Below are positions 1 to 8,788 of a stretch of 64,000 nucleotides of DNA, in pieces; the stretch's first letter is position 1, and each line of letters starts with the position of its first letter. The notes under the pieces were generated by a model. It was not told the DNA's origin. It did not search any database and worked only from the letters and a program-made list of their open reading frames with translations. The DNA is from Variovorax saccharolyticus. Its GTDB lineage: Bacteria > Pseudomonadota > Gammaproteobacteria > Burkholderiales > Burkholderiaceae_C. The position numbers and the translations under genes were made by a program. Location: NCBI RefSeq assembly GCF_030316765.1, contig NZ_JASZYT010000014.1:62001-126000 (forward strand), in the 5' to 3' direction.

Positions 1-147
1 CTCGGCGACGCCAAGTCCATCCTCGGCAAGATCCAGCAAGCGTTTGTTCGCCAGCAACTTGAGAGCTACCTGGCAGAGCGCAGGGCCTGCCCGCATTGCC
101 AAAGGCCTCGAGCGATCAAGGGCTACCACCCGCTGCGCTTTCAATGA
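1..147 (+). pseudogene. ISKra4-family transposase, N-terminal fragment
   Basis: The reading frame is open from the window edge to a TGA at 145-147. Its 48 residues contain a CPHC zinc-knuckle pair followed by KGYHPLRF. This resembles the N-terminal part of ISKra4-type transposases, where a Cys-x2-Cys motif is followed by a KGY/H..FRT segment and then the catalytic core. Here the frame stops immediately after the segment and no DDE core follows, so this is a broken insertion-sequence remnant. The true start lies outside the window. The family assignment rests on remembered motif order only. Confidence 0.55.
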
Positions 148-336
148 CCGCCGGCAGGCGCGCGGCGCTGATGTAGCGAAAGTCCGATGATCGCCGACGA
201 TTTCTAGGGCGCGCCTTTGCATGCACCGCAATTGGCCTCCCCTGTAATCCGTGCGCAATGCCGATTGACAGTTTCGCCGCCTGGGCGGCCGTAGGGAGCG
301 GAATGCCACGCGCGAGGACGCGGCGAATGTCATCCC

Positions 337-603
337 TTGATCGAGACGATCTGCCAGCGCATCCTGGACGGCCGGTTGCCGGCCCTTGTTCCCGATGTCA
401 GAAGCGTTCGCGATATAAACGGGCTGCCCGGGTACTACGAGGGGATGGGAGCGCACATTGGCGTCCGGGTGCGCTATTCGGATGGGAGCTTTTACGGCGT
501 ACTGTGCGGCTTCAGCTTCGGGCCTTTGCCGGCACTATGCGAAAAGGACGTCATTCGCCTCAATGTCGCTGCTCGGGCAGCTGCGCGTCTTCTTGCGTCG
601 TCG
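337..603 (+). pseudogene. GAF-domain fragment (signalling protein remnant)
   Basis: The frame beginning with TTG 337 encodes CQRILDGRLPALVPD, then AHIGVRVRYSDGSFYG and GFSFGPLPALCEKD. This order is typical of the GAF sensor domain found ahead of GGDEF/EAL domains in cyclic-di-GMP proteins. The upstream frame is closed by a stop at 292-294, and downstream the frame runs into the opposite-strand gene at 604 without a GGDEF or EAL domain. It is therefore an internal fragment of a larger gene. The longer forward frames over the next 350 bases are antisense shadows of the next gene. Confidence 0.5.
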
Positions 604-1620
604 TCATTTTGCAAAGGATGCAGCGAGCCGCTCCATCGTCGCCGATGGCGATCCCCGGCTCACGATTCGGACCTCGAGATCGAAGTCCGATGCCAACCGG
701 AGCGCTCGCTCCATGGCAGCGTGGATCCAGGACTCCTCGTTGCCGAAGACGCCGCCTCCGAGGCGGGTGAGGAGCACGACGTTCGAGGCGCCGCGTCGAG
801 CGTTGAGGACGGCCGCCAAAATCGTCGCTTCGTAGGCGGCTTCCAGCACCAGGCTGGCGAAGGCCGTCCATTCGATCGAAGGAATACGGGTGTAGGCGAC
901 GGGGAGCGCGGAGCAGAAGGCCTGCGAGACGGTTGGACCCGGTGAGCGGGGACTGTCGGTGACCTCGACATCGGAATGCACGCCGATACGCAGCAGGCCG
1001 CGCAGCTGGTCGACTTCTTCGTTGCTGCTAGACACGAGCGCCCTGGAGATCGCCGCAAGTCCCTCGTGCTTGCACAGTGCATAGCCATTGCGCATCCCCC
1101 ACAGTGACGCCACCGACCGACCGGTCGCACGCTCCAGTGCGGCGCCAAGGTCCGCAAGGCCATCGAGCTGGCGATCGCGGACCTGTCCCGCGATGCCGTC
1201 CACGGGCGCGAAGTAGTTGCGGTAGATCGTCGCCGCGCCCGCTGCAATCGCACACGCCGGGCCCTGTGTCGGATCCCCCTGGTAGATCGTGACGCCATCC
1301 TCGGGCGTCACGTCCTGCGACACCATCTCGAGCAGATTGAACTGCGAGGCGACCTGGAACAGCGCCCCTGCATTCGCAGGGTCCTGGTGCAAGGCCCTCA
1401 CGTCGCCGTTGACCAGGCTGACCCGCAGGCGGCCCCGGCCGCGGTTGCCTGACCGCACGCGTTCGCGCAGGCCGGCGAGAGATACAAGTTCCAGGCTGCC
1501 AATGGCGAACATCTTGCCGTTCACGCGGGACGTCAGCCGCTGGCCGTCCACCGCGAGCCGGTCGCGGGTCTCGCCGTAGGCGCCTTCCCTGAAACCCGTC
1601 AGCCGTTCAAACCAGTCCAT
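604..1620 (-). CDS. Conserved uncharacterised protein, possible macro-fold, paired with sirtuin
   Basis: A 338-residue protein starting MDWFERLTGF. I chose ATG 1620 because AAGGGA lies about 7 bases upstream on the coding strand; a longer start at 1653 would only add antisense sequence. Recognisable blocks are FQVASQFNLLEMVS, GPACAIAAGAATIYRN, WGMRNGYAL and, near the C-terminus, LTRLGGGVFGN. The last resembles the glycine-rich ligand loop of macro/PARG domains, so ADP-ribose or NAD-metabolite recognition is a reasonable inference, but not proven. It overlaps the end of the upstream Sir2 gene by 14 bases, so the two are very probably co-translated. Adjacent Sir2 and macrodomain genes are known to cooperate in ADP-ribose signalling. 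Confidence 0.8.
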   Translation of the reverse strand: MDWFERLTGFREGAYGETRDRLAVDGQRLTSRVNGKMFAIGSLELVSLAGLRERVRSGNRGRGRLRVSLVNGDVRALHQDPANAGALFQVASQFNLLEMVSQDVTPEDGVTIYQGDPTQGPACAIAAGAATIYRNYFAPVDGIAGQVRDRQLDGLADLGAALERATGRSVASLWGMRNGYALCKHEGLAAISRALVSSSNEEVDQLRGLLRIGVHSDVEVTDSPRSPGPTVSQAFCSALPVAYTRIPSIEWTAFASLVLEAAYEATILAAVLNARRGASNVVLLTRLGGGVFGNEESWIHAAMERALRLASDFDLEVRIVSRGSPSATMERLAASFAK

Positions 1621-2422
1621 CCCGATTCCCTTCAGGTTGGAGCGCAGCGACAAGCGCCGGCAATCCCGTCGCCGCCGTCACCTGCCAGTCGAGAGCGGAG
1701 CGTTGGTCCAGCACCGAGGCGTCAGGGTTCAGCGATGCAACCTCGACGCCATGCCGGCGCGCCGTGTCCGCCAGGCCGGCCGCCGGATAGACCAGGCCGG
1801 AGGTGCCGATGACCAATAAAAAATCCGCCTGCTCGATCTGCGCGAGCGCTTCGAGCCAGACTCCTTCCGGCAAACCTTCGCCAAACCAGACGACGCCCGG
1901 CCGTATGCGTGCACCGCACGAGCAGCAGGGAGGCGCCAGGCGGGTGGCACCTTCGTGCGAAGACTTTAGCCATGGATCCTCCAAGCCTGCAAAGGGGAGG
2001 CCGCAATCCTCGCACCGCGGCGCGGACAGACTGCCGTGCAGGTGCAGCACGTCCTTCGAGCCCGCCCGCTCGTGCAGGTCGTCCACGTTCTGCGTCACGA
2101 CGGCCAAGGCCTCCAGATGAGGGAGCGCCGCGAGCGCGCGGAGTGCGACGTGTCCCGCATTCGGCTGTGCGCGGGCCACAGAACGCCGACGCCACTCGTA
2201 CCAGGCCCACACGGTGTCCGGGTCCCGCCGGAAAGCCTCGGGGGTCGCGAGCTTCTGGGGATCGAATGCCGCCCACAAGCCCGTCGCCGGGCCGCGAAAT
2301 GTCGGGATGCCGCTCTCGGCGGACATCCCTGCACCGGTCTTGACCACGATCCGGCGGGCGACGCGCAATCGCGCGAGAAGGGTTGGGGGCGGGCAGGGCA
2401 AGGGAGCGGGTGGCTGGGGCAT
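1607..2422 (-). CDS. Sir2-family NAD-dependent protein deacylase
   Basis: A 271-residue sirtuin using NAD+ to remove acyl (or transfer ADP-ribosyl) groups from proteins. Visible motifs in order: GAGMSAESGIPTFRG (NAD-binding), TQNVDDLHERAG, the catalytic-His segment LHGS, two Cys pairs for zinc (CEDC and CSCG), IRPGVVWFGE and GTSGLVYPAA. All catalytic motifs are intact and length is normal for a class III/CobB-like bacterial sirtuin. Start chosen at ATG 2422 (MPQPPAPL), with GAGG about 12 bases upstream; the frame is open further but without family similarity. It is followed by the overlapping possible macro-fold gene. In an accessory island, NAD-linked defence is possible, but ordinary deacylase function cannot be excluded. 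Confidence 0.93.
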   Translation of the reverse strand: MPQPPAPLPCPPPTLLARLRVARRIVVKTGAGMSAESGIPTFRGPATGLWAAFDPQKLATPEAFRRDPDTVWAWYEWRRRSVARAQPNAGHVALRALAALPHLEALAVVTQNVDDLHERAGSKDVLHLHGSLSAPRCEDCGLPFAGLEDPWLKSSHEGATRLAPPCCSCGARIRPGVVWFGEGLPEGVWLEALAQIEQADFLLVIGTSGLVYPAAGLADTARRHGVEVASLNPDASVLDQRSALDWQVTAATGLPALVAALQPEGNRDGLV

Positions 2423-2490
2423 ATGCACATGGTGCCTCGTCCTGCGACAGGATGTGACGTGGGTCAAGCTCCGGGGCAGGTCGATTCGTG

Positions 2491-3459
2491 TCAAGCCTCC
2501 AGGAGGCGTGCTGGCTTCCTGAGCTCCAGGTCCTTGCCGAATCCGCGCAGCCACCAGCGCAGCTGCTGCGACTCTATGACGGTGGCCTTGAACTCGCTGC
2601 GCCCGTCGGGCAGTTCCCGCACCTGCTGGTCGGTGGAGACCGGCGACTCCAGCAGGTGCAAGGCAATGCCCTTGGGGAGGCGAAATACCAGTTCGATGCG
2701 CTTTCCAGCGCCGAAGCCAAAACGGCCCTCGTCGTCGAAGCGCTGCAGATCGAAGCCGGCGGGTCGCTCGAACGAGAGACCCGTGTCGCGCGCGACGCGC
2801 AGCCGGTGCAGCGCCAGCGTCCGATCGTCGTCGTAGCCCTCAAACCGGCAGACCAGGAACAGGCGTGACCCTTGTTGCGCGAGGCCCAGAGGCATGACGC
2901 GGCCCTCGACGCGCTTGCGAGCAGCGTTCTCGTAGGTAACGTCCAGCCAGTGGTCTGCATAGAGGGCATTGCTGACCGCCTCGAAGATGCCCGGCATCAC
3001 CTTTGGCGGCAGCAGGGGCTGCGTGGTGCTGACCACACGCACCTTGTCCAACCAGGCACGCGCGCCTCGGGCCCCTTGCTGTGGGGCGAGCTGAAGGCGT
3101 GCCTGATCGAAGAAGCCCTGCATCGATCGCATGAGGGAAGCGGGCAGCAGGTTGCGCAGGTGCTGCTCGGCCAGCGACAACAGCACCGACTCCTGCTCGT
3201 TGAGGTTGGGCAGGGAGAAGCCCTGCGCCTTGCTCTTCCACGCGTAGCCGTAGGGCTTGCTGCGATCGTCCCGCTCGATGTCGAAGCGCTCGCTCAAAAT
3301 TTCGAGTTGACGCTGGACGGTGCGCAGGTCACGCACGAAGCCGGCTTCGCTCAGCTGGCGCTGCAGCTCCGGCGCCGAGATCTTGCCAATCCGCGGGATG
3401 CGCTTGAGCATCTCCAGCGACATCATGAGGGTGTCTAGGTTGGGGGCGCGTTGGGGCAT
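2491..3459 (-). CDS. WYL-domain transcriptional regulator with N-terminal winged HTH
   Basis: A 322-residue protein. Residues about 10-75 form a DeoR-like winged helix (LQRQLSEAGFVRDLRTVQRQ), and residues about 150-320 form the WYL ligand-binding fold and C-terminal extension (LDVTYENAARKRVEGRVMPL, LFLVCRFEGYDDDRTLALHR). WYL regulators often control phage-defence operons and sense nucleic-acid ligands; that role here is inference from position. It lies between the Sir2 pair and the NERD helicase, all on the minus strand and closely spaced. A second, frameshifted WYL gene lies at the other end of the forward cassette. Confidence 0.92.
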   Translation of the reverse strand: MPQRAPNLDTLMMSLEMLKRIPRIGKISAPELQRQLSEAGFVRDLRTVQRQLEILSERFDIERDDRSKPYGYAWKSKAQGFSLPNLNEQESVLLSLAEQHLRNLLPASLMRSMQGFFDQARLQLAPQQGARGARAWLDKVRVVSTTQPLLPPKVMPGIFEAVSNALYADHWLDVTYENAARKRVEGRVMPLGLAQQGSRLFLVCRFEGYDDDRTLALHRLRVARDTGLSFERPAGFDLQRFDDEGRFGFGAGKRIELVFRLPKGIALHLLESPVSTDQQVRELPDGRSEFKATVIESQQLRWWLRGFGKDLELRKPARLLEA

Positions 3460-3528
3460 GCGAGATCGACGTGAGATTGAGCGGAAAAGGACGCAGGGCG
3501 CGCGCGAGGTCTGACGCCGAGGAGGGCG

Positions 3529-5175
3529 TCAGGCGGGTGTCGACGCCTCCAGGCGTTCACCCACCGACTGCGCGGCCGCGGGTGAGAGGACGAGATGGAG
3601 CTGGGCCTGGGCGCGCGTCATCGCCACGAAGAGCTTGCGCGCCGTCAGCGCATCGATCGCGGCGAAGTCCATCTCGCACACCACCACGATCAGCGCCGAC
3701 TGGCCCTTGAAGCGGTAGACCGATTCGACCAGCAACTCGCCGTCGCGCCAGCACGCGTTGCCGGCGTCGTCGAAGGCACCGGTGATGCGACGAAGCGACC
3801 GCTTTGCCAAGTAGTCGGACGCAAGCAGCCGCGACTTTTCCCGTCCACGAAAGCTCAGCACCACGATGTCCTCGAGGCGCTCGCCGTCCGCGATCAGGGT
3901 TTCGACGATTCGAGCCGCGCACGCGAGCCCGCCCGGGTCGTCGTTTTCCTCGATGTGAAAGACCGGCTCGGTCCCGGTCTCCGGCCCGCAGGCCTCGATC
4001 GGTGTCGCCGACAAGCCGAGCAGGTTGACGGTCTCGACGATGCGCCGCGGGCTGCGGAAGTTGTCGCGGCAGGTGATGCGCGTCGCCTCGGCGAGATCGA
4101 AGGCGTCCTTGCGGTAGATGCCCTGGTCGGAGTCGCCCAGCACATACAGGCGGCCGGCGGGCTTCAGGAGCGGCAGGAGGTTCTGCAGCCAGTCGATTTC
4201 GAAGTCCTGGGACTCATCGACGATCAGCAGGTCGAGGATCGGATCGGCCGCAGCCGTCGCTGCGGCAAGCGCCTCGACGCCGGCGGAAAACGCCTGGCCG
4301 GAGGCGAAGTCGGGCTGGACGCCGCTCGCGCGAAGTGCCGCGATCGCCAGTTCGTGGAAGCTGCTTGCCTCGGCGCGCGGCGGCGCCAAGCGCACGATGT
4401 GGTCCGCCAGCGGGCGATTGAAGCAAACATAGCGCGCGCGCTCGCCCGCTGCCGCTGCCGCGTGCAGCAGCGCCAGTGCCAGCTGCGTCTTGCCGGAGCC
4501 CGCCGTGGCCTCGACGATGTAGGCGCCCGAGGGCGAGTGGATACGCGGCACCCAGGTCGCCAGTCCTTCAGCCAGCCGCCGGGTGGCCTGCATCCGGTGC
4601 CCGTGCCGACAAGCCGGATCGGGTGCCACCGCGAAGCGGTTCGACAGGAAACCGCACAGCCGATCGATCTGGCCGGCGTCCAGAGGTGCGTGGGACGTGG
4701 CCGTGGCGAGGATGTGGGCGATGCTGTCCTGCTCGCTGGCATCGATGATGCGCTCGCGCGGGAATCCCACGCTGCCGTCTGCCACGCGGAAGTCCGGCAG
4801 CAACAGGAAGTGGGCGACCTGTACCTCGCCGAGTTGCTCGCCGCGCAGGCGGCCAATCAGCCCCTGGTGCTGGGCATGGGCTTGGTGGTGCAGGTTCTTG
4901 CGCATCGTCCCATAGCGCTTGAAGGGGCCCTGGTCGCTCAGGTCGATCGTGCCAGCCTTGATCTCGAGGACTGCCAAGTGCCCGCACGGCGCGACCACGA
5001 CGGCATCGAGCTCACCGTACCGCTGGGAGCCCTCGTAAAGTTGGGAGGTAGCCACCCCGTGGTAGATGCGGTAGCCCGCCGGCAGTACGTCGGGCAGCAA
5101 CCGCAGCATTTCGTGCTCGCGGTACTGGCCGACGCCGAGCGCCGAGCCTGTGAGCGAGGGAAAGAGTGTGGCCAT
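3529..5175 (-). CDS. NERD nuclease-related domain / UvrD-like superfamily 1 helicase
   Basis: A 548-residue protein starting MATLFPSLTGS at ATG 5175; the longer upstream frame has no family similarity. Residues about 15-130 form a NERD domain of PD-(D/E)xK type, with GELDAVVVAP followed by LAVLEIKAG. The helicase core follows: Walker A ATAGSGKTQLAL, motif II LLIVDESQDF, GDSDQGIYR, the RDNFRS segment, VYRFKGQSALIVVV and the C-terminal LFVAMTRAQAQLHLV. NERD-helicases are common in defence and plasmid islands and are thought to act on foreign DNA or RNA. The gene diverges from the forward cassette starting at 5400, with a 224-base gap likely to hold both promoters. Confidence 0.9.
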   Translation of the reverse strand: MATLFPSLTGSALGVGQYREHEMLRLLPDVLPAGYRIYHGVATSQLYEGSQRYGELDAVVVAPCGHLAVLEIKAGTIDLSDQGPFKRYGTMRKNLHHQAHAQHQGLIGRLRGEQLGEVQVAHFLLLPDFRVADGSVGFPRERIIDASEQDSIAHILATATSHAPLDAGQIDRLCGFLSNRFAVAPDPACRHGHRMQATRRLAEGLATWVPRIHSPSGAYIVEATAGSGKTQLALALLHAAAAAGERARYVCFNRPLADHIVRLAPPRAEASSFHELAIAALRASGVQPDFASGQAFSAGVEALAAATAAADPILDLLIVDESQDFEIDWLQNLLPLLKPAGRLYVLGDSDQGIYRKDAFDLAEATRITCRDNFRSPRRIVETVNLLGLSATPIEACGPETGTEPVFHIEENDDPGGLACAARIVETLIADGERLEDIVVLSFRGREKSRLLASDYLAKRSLRRITGAFDDAGNACWRDGELLVESVYRFKGQSALIVVVCEMDFAAIDALTARKLFVAMTRAQAQLHLVLSPAAAQSVGERLEASTPA

Positions 5176-5399
5176 GGTGCACTGTAAGTGCAGCCCCGCG
5201 GCCGACCGGGGCGGGCGCGGGTCTTCATCGCAGCGAAAGCCCGCGAGTGCGACATTTGTCGCAGGCCATGCAGCCGCGGTGCTCGTCGTTGCCGCTGCTT
5301 TGCGCGTCGCGCACGCGACACGATGCGTCGTATGTCGTGGGAGCCTCGGACCACCAACTCCGAGCGACCGACGGCGACACGCTCCGATCGCGCCTCCCG

Positions 5400-6272
5400 A
5401 TGTCCAGGTCTGCACTCCCGATCGCTGCGACGACACTTAGATCGCCTTGGCCGCACGGCCTCGGCTTCCTCGTCGCGTCTGGAGGCTTCTCGCAGGAAGT
5501 CGGGGACCGTGAGGTGGACGCAAGATCCATCCTCACCGTGCTAGTCGACCTGGGGAAGCATGCGGAGACCGTTCCGTTCGTGGATCGCCTCTTGAGGGCG
5601 GTCGACGGGGTGCAGGCCCATGGATGGCAGCGGCACTGCATGTGGCCCGGCGCCATGCTGATGGCACAGTTGCTCGAGCATCCGCCATCGACCTTGAACC
5701 TCGTCCTGCGTTTGCCGGCGCGCAACGAACTCGATGTCCGCATTGTCGATGACCTGGTGGATGGACTGCGGTCGCTGACGCCTCACGCCGTAGGGCTGGT
5801 CGCTGCCGTGGCGGTTACCCCGGCGGACTGGAGCGACTTGAATCACGTGTCGTCCTTCCTGCAGGCCGATGCCGACCGGAGCGCCGCAGCCGCCGCGGGC
5901 CTGTTCGAGGTGTTCGCTTGCTTGATGGCCGACGTGGCCCTGGTCGAGGTCGATGGTGCTGACCTGGCGTGTTTCCTCGGTCCTGCGAGCGCGCCCTCGT
6001 TCCTGATCGACGCGGCGTGGGGCCCGGGCACAGGGTTGCGTGTCGTTGGATGCTCCACCGTGCAGCCCGTGGCGCGCGGGGCGGTCGCATCCCTGGCCAC
6101 GACCATCGCTTCGGAGCCGATGGTCGGATCGATGCGGGCACTCCACCGCGCCCTGATCGAGCGGCGTGTCTACGGCGACGTAGCGATGAGTGTCACTTCG
6201 GGCCTCTTCAAGGCCGCCCCGTCCCGCCAGCAGGATGAATGGCCGGTGAGGATCCTCTGTCGCCCAGTCTGA
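5400..6272 (+). CDS. Uncharacterised protein, first gene of the AAA/PLD/helicase cassette
   Basis: A 290-residue frame with strong G/C third positions throughout, so it is very likely real. I start it at ATG 5400 (MSRSALPIAATTL); the frame is open further left, but that part overlaps the helicase promoter region antisense. The body has alternating hydrophobic strands and helices (ILTVLVDLGKHAETVPFVDR, STLNLVLRLPARNELDVRIV, HAVGLVAAVAVTPADW), suggesting an alpha/beta fold. A weak resemblance to an FtsZ/tubulin C-terminal domain around VALVEVDGADLACFLG was considered, but no GGGTGTG GTP-binding loop is present. I do not recognise a family. It ends 86 bases before the AAA+ ATPase start. Confidence 0.72.
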   Translation: MSRSALPIAATTLRSPWPHGLGFLVASGGFSQEVGDREVDARSILTVLVDLGKHAETVPFVDRLLRAVDGVQAHGWQRHCMWPGAMLMAQLLEHPPSTLNLVLRLPARNELDVRIVDDLVDGLRSLTPHAVGLVAAVAVTPADWSDLNHVSSFLQADADRSAAAAAGLFEVFACLMADVALVEVDGADLACFLGPASAPSFLIDAAWGPGTGLRVVGCSTVQPVARGAVASLATTIASEPMVGSMRALHRALIERRVYGDVAMSVTSGLFKAAPSRQQDEWPVRILCRPV

Positions 6273-6358
6273 CCAGGCGCGTTGAAGCGTTCGATCATTG
6301 TGTGCGACGCATTCTGTCGCCTCGACCACGAGACTCGATGCTTTCCCAGGAGGTGTCG

Positions 6359-8659
6359 ATGTTCTGTTCCCCGGTACGCTGGAATCCGCGCGATCGCAGC
6401 CCGATCGCGGTGGCCAACGTCCGCGTGTGCCTTGCACTGCTGCGGCTGTTCCGCGGGGCACCTCTGGCCATCGACGAACATGGGCACGAGTCGATCGGAA
6501 AGGCGCTCTGGCCGGTCGTTCGTCTCGAGGCCAGGCGCCTCAGAGAGGCCCTTCGAACTCAGTCCGGCCATCGAACTTCCTCGCCTTCGACACCGAAGGC
6601 CCGCAAGGGCATCGAACTCATTGACCTCGAGGTGCCGGCTTGCGGGCCTTCGATGGGGACGAGGAACCTGCTCGATGCGCGCTATGCCCTGCCCGAGGAT
6701 CCCGACGACGACGCCATGCTGCGATCCATCGGTCGGGGGCTGACCCATGATTCCGTGTCCTTCCGGGTGCTCTTCGATGCGCTGGAGCAGCGGCTCGAAT
6801 CGCGCGCGAAGCAGGTTCTGCGAAGCGACAGGAACATTGCGTGGCTCTGCGCCATGTTGGAGCTCGATCCGGTCGAGCGCGACGTGCTGTCTCTGTGCGC
6901 GGCGATCGAGATCGGCTCGGTCGATGCGCACGTCTTCGCCCTTGTTATTTCGCCGGCGCGTCAGATCCGGGCCTTGCGCATGGCCCTCGGCCTCCCCGAC
7001 GAACATGCGCTCTCGCTCGCGTTGAGCTCAAAGGGGCGACTGCACTGCGCAGGGTTGCTCCAAGCCCGGTCGGGCGGCCACTGCGACCTCGAGGATGCGA
7101 TGCGCCTGTCCAAGTCGGGCGCAGAACTGGTGGCTGGTCACCACCGCTCGCTGTCGCAGATGTCCCAACGTGTGCTCCAGCCCCTGGCAGCAGGCGCTGC
7201 TCGCCAGCCTTTGCAATGGCCGCACCTTCAGGGCCGCACCGATCGTCTTCGCGATCTATTGCGCGGAGCCTTGCAACAACAGGCGCGCGGTGTCAATCTG
7301 CTGCTTTATGGCGCGCCCGGCACAGGGAAGACCGAGTACGCGCGGGCGCTGATCGCCAGCCTGCGTGCGGAGGGCTTTCGGGTACTCGATGCCGATCGTG
7401 CGGGCAACCCCGCCACACGCGCCGAGCGCCTGGCGAGCCTGCACATGAGCGCGATCTTCGCGCCACCGGGTTGCAGCGTCATCTTGCTGGACGAGGCAGA
7501 GGACATTTTCCAGAGCGACTACGGTAACCCCCTGCGTCGCGCCTTCGGCTCGGCGGAAGACAGCAAGGCCTGGATGAATAACCTGCTCGAACACAATCGC
7601 GTCCCGGTGATCTGGATCAGCAACGAGATCGAGCACCTGGACCCGGCCTACGTGCGGCGCTTCACCTACTGCCTGGCATTCCCGACGCCGCCGAGGGCGC
7701 AGCGCCGACAACTCGCGCTGAGTCATCTCGGACCCGTCGGCGTATCCGAAGCGATGTGCGATCGGCTGGCACTGCAGACCCGGCTCTCGCCGGCGCTGAT
7801 CGCTTCGGCCGCCCGCTATCTCTCGCTAGGCGGCGTCGCGCCTGCACAGGCCGATGCAGCCGCTCAGGAGATGCTGAGCGACCATGCGCGGGCACTCGGC
7901 CATGCCGAGCCGATGTCGGTGGCTGACCCGCAGACGCGCATTGACCTGCGCTATCTGCGCACATCCGGCAACACGCAACCTGCCGCCATGATGTCTGCCC
8001 TCGAACGGGTGGGGCAGGCGACCGTGATGCTTGTCGGCCCCCCCGGAACCGGCAAGACCCAGTTGGCTGCCGAGATCGCGCACCGGCTGGGCCGCGACCT
8101 GACGTACCGAACAGCGGCGGACATCCACTCGAAGTGGTTCGGTGAGAGCGAGCAGAACGTCGCGCGCCTCTTCTCCGAATGCGACCCGAAGGTGGAGGTG
8201 CTCTTCGTCGACGAAGCCGAGACGCTACTCGGCAGTCGCGCGTCGACCGACCATCGGGCCGACGTCGCCGTGACGGCCGAATTCCTGCGTCGTCTGGAAG
8301 GGTTCGAGGGTGTCTTTATCTGTGCGACGAACCATGCGGGGGCCTTCGATCCCGCCTTGATGCGACGCTTCGTGTTTCGGCTCGAACTGCTGCCGATGGA
8401 TGCCCGGCAGCGCGAGGACCTGCTAGTCGAATGCCTCGCTTCGGGCGATCGTCGACGCCGGCTCGCATGGCCCCTGACGCCGCAGCAACTCGCCCGACTT
8501 GGTCGGCTCGACCAACTGACGCCCGGCGACTTCGCCAATGTCCAGAGGCGCATGCGCCTAATGCGGGCCGAGCCGGACGTCGAGGCGTGGTTGGCCGAAC
8601 TGGCCCTCGAAAGTGCGGCCAAGTCGACTGGCACCGGCAATGCGATCGGATTTCTCTGA
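6359..8659 (+). CDS. Double AAA+ ATPase
   Basis: A 766-residue protein with two AAA+ modules behind a roughly 300-residue N-terminal region. Module 1: Walker A GAPGTGKTEYARAL at residue 318 and Walker B LLDEAED with D378/E379. Module 2: Walker A GPPGTGKTQLAAEI at residue 560, Walker B LFVDEAET with D618/E619, then ATNHAGAFDPALMRRF as sensor 1 and Arg finger. Both modules look catalytically complete. ATG 6359 is chosen because AGGAGG at 6348-6353 sits 5 bases upstream. The overall plan resembles CDC48/SpoVK-like unfoldases. In this cassette it could energise remodelling of the partner nuclease or helicase complexes; that is inference. Confidence 0.88.
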   Translation: MFCSPVRWNPRDRSPIAVANVRVCLALLRLFRGAPLAIDEHGHESIGKALWPVVRLEARRLREALRTQSGHRTSSPSTPKARKGIELIDLEVPACGPSMGTRNLLDARYALPEDPDDDAMLRSIGRGLTHDSVSFRVLFDALEQRLESRAKQVLRSDRNIAWLCAMLELDPVERDVLSLCAAIEIGSVDAHVFALVISPARQIRALRMALGLPDEHALSLALSSKGRLHCAGLLQARSGGHCDLEDAMRLSKSGAELVAGHHRSLSQMSQRVLQPLAAGAARQPLQWPHLQGRTDRLRDLLRGALQQQARGVNLLLYGAPGTGKTEYARALIASLRAEGFRVLDADRAGNPATRAERLASLHMSAIFAPPGCSVILLDEAEDIFQSDYGNPLRRAFGSAEDSKAWMNNLLEHNRVPVIWISNEIEHLDPAYVRRFTYCLAFPTPPRAQRRQLALSHLGPVGVSEAMCDRLALQTRLSPALIASAARYLSLGGVAPAQADAAAQEMLSDHARALGHAEPMSVADPQTRIDLRYLRTSGNTQPAAMMSALERVGQATVMLVGPPGTGKTQLAAEIAHRLGRDLTYRTAADIHSKWFGESEQNVARLFSECDPKVEVLFVDEAETLLGSRASTDHRADVAVTAEFLRRLEGFEGVFICATNHAGAFDPALMRRFVFRLELLPMDARQREDLLVECLASGDRRRRLAWPLTPQQLARLGRLDQLTPGDFANVQRRMRLMRAEPDVEAWLAELALESAAKSTGTGNAIGFL

Positions 8660-8788
8660 ACGGTGCGAAACCGCACGAAAGCGTCAAGGAACTGCGCATG
8701 CCGGACGACTCGCGCGCCGGGCGATGTGATTTTTAAGCATATGGTTTTTCCCCGTGCTCCCTCCAATCCCTCTCGAAGGCCGGCCAGC

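Noticed and set aside
258..871. Several long overlapping frames on both strands at 258-871
   Set aside because: Apart from the GAF-like part of one of them, they are antisense or out-of-frame shadows of the gene at 604-1620; high GC produces long spurious frames.
3595..5187. 530-residue plus-strand frame opposite the NERD helicase
   Set aside because: The helicase motifs on the minus strand are complete; the forward frame is low-complexity Arg/Ala/Gly sequence.
5400..6272. FtsZ/tubulin-like GTPase identity for the first cassette gene
   Set aside because: A C-terminal resemblance was seen, but the GGGTGTG signature loop is missing, so the name was not used.
5541..7006. Long minus-strand frames (306 and 278 residues) opposite the cassette start
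   Set aside because: Their composition is Arg/His-rich shadow sequence, and they oppose genes with convincing AAA+ motifs and third-position bias.
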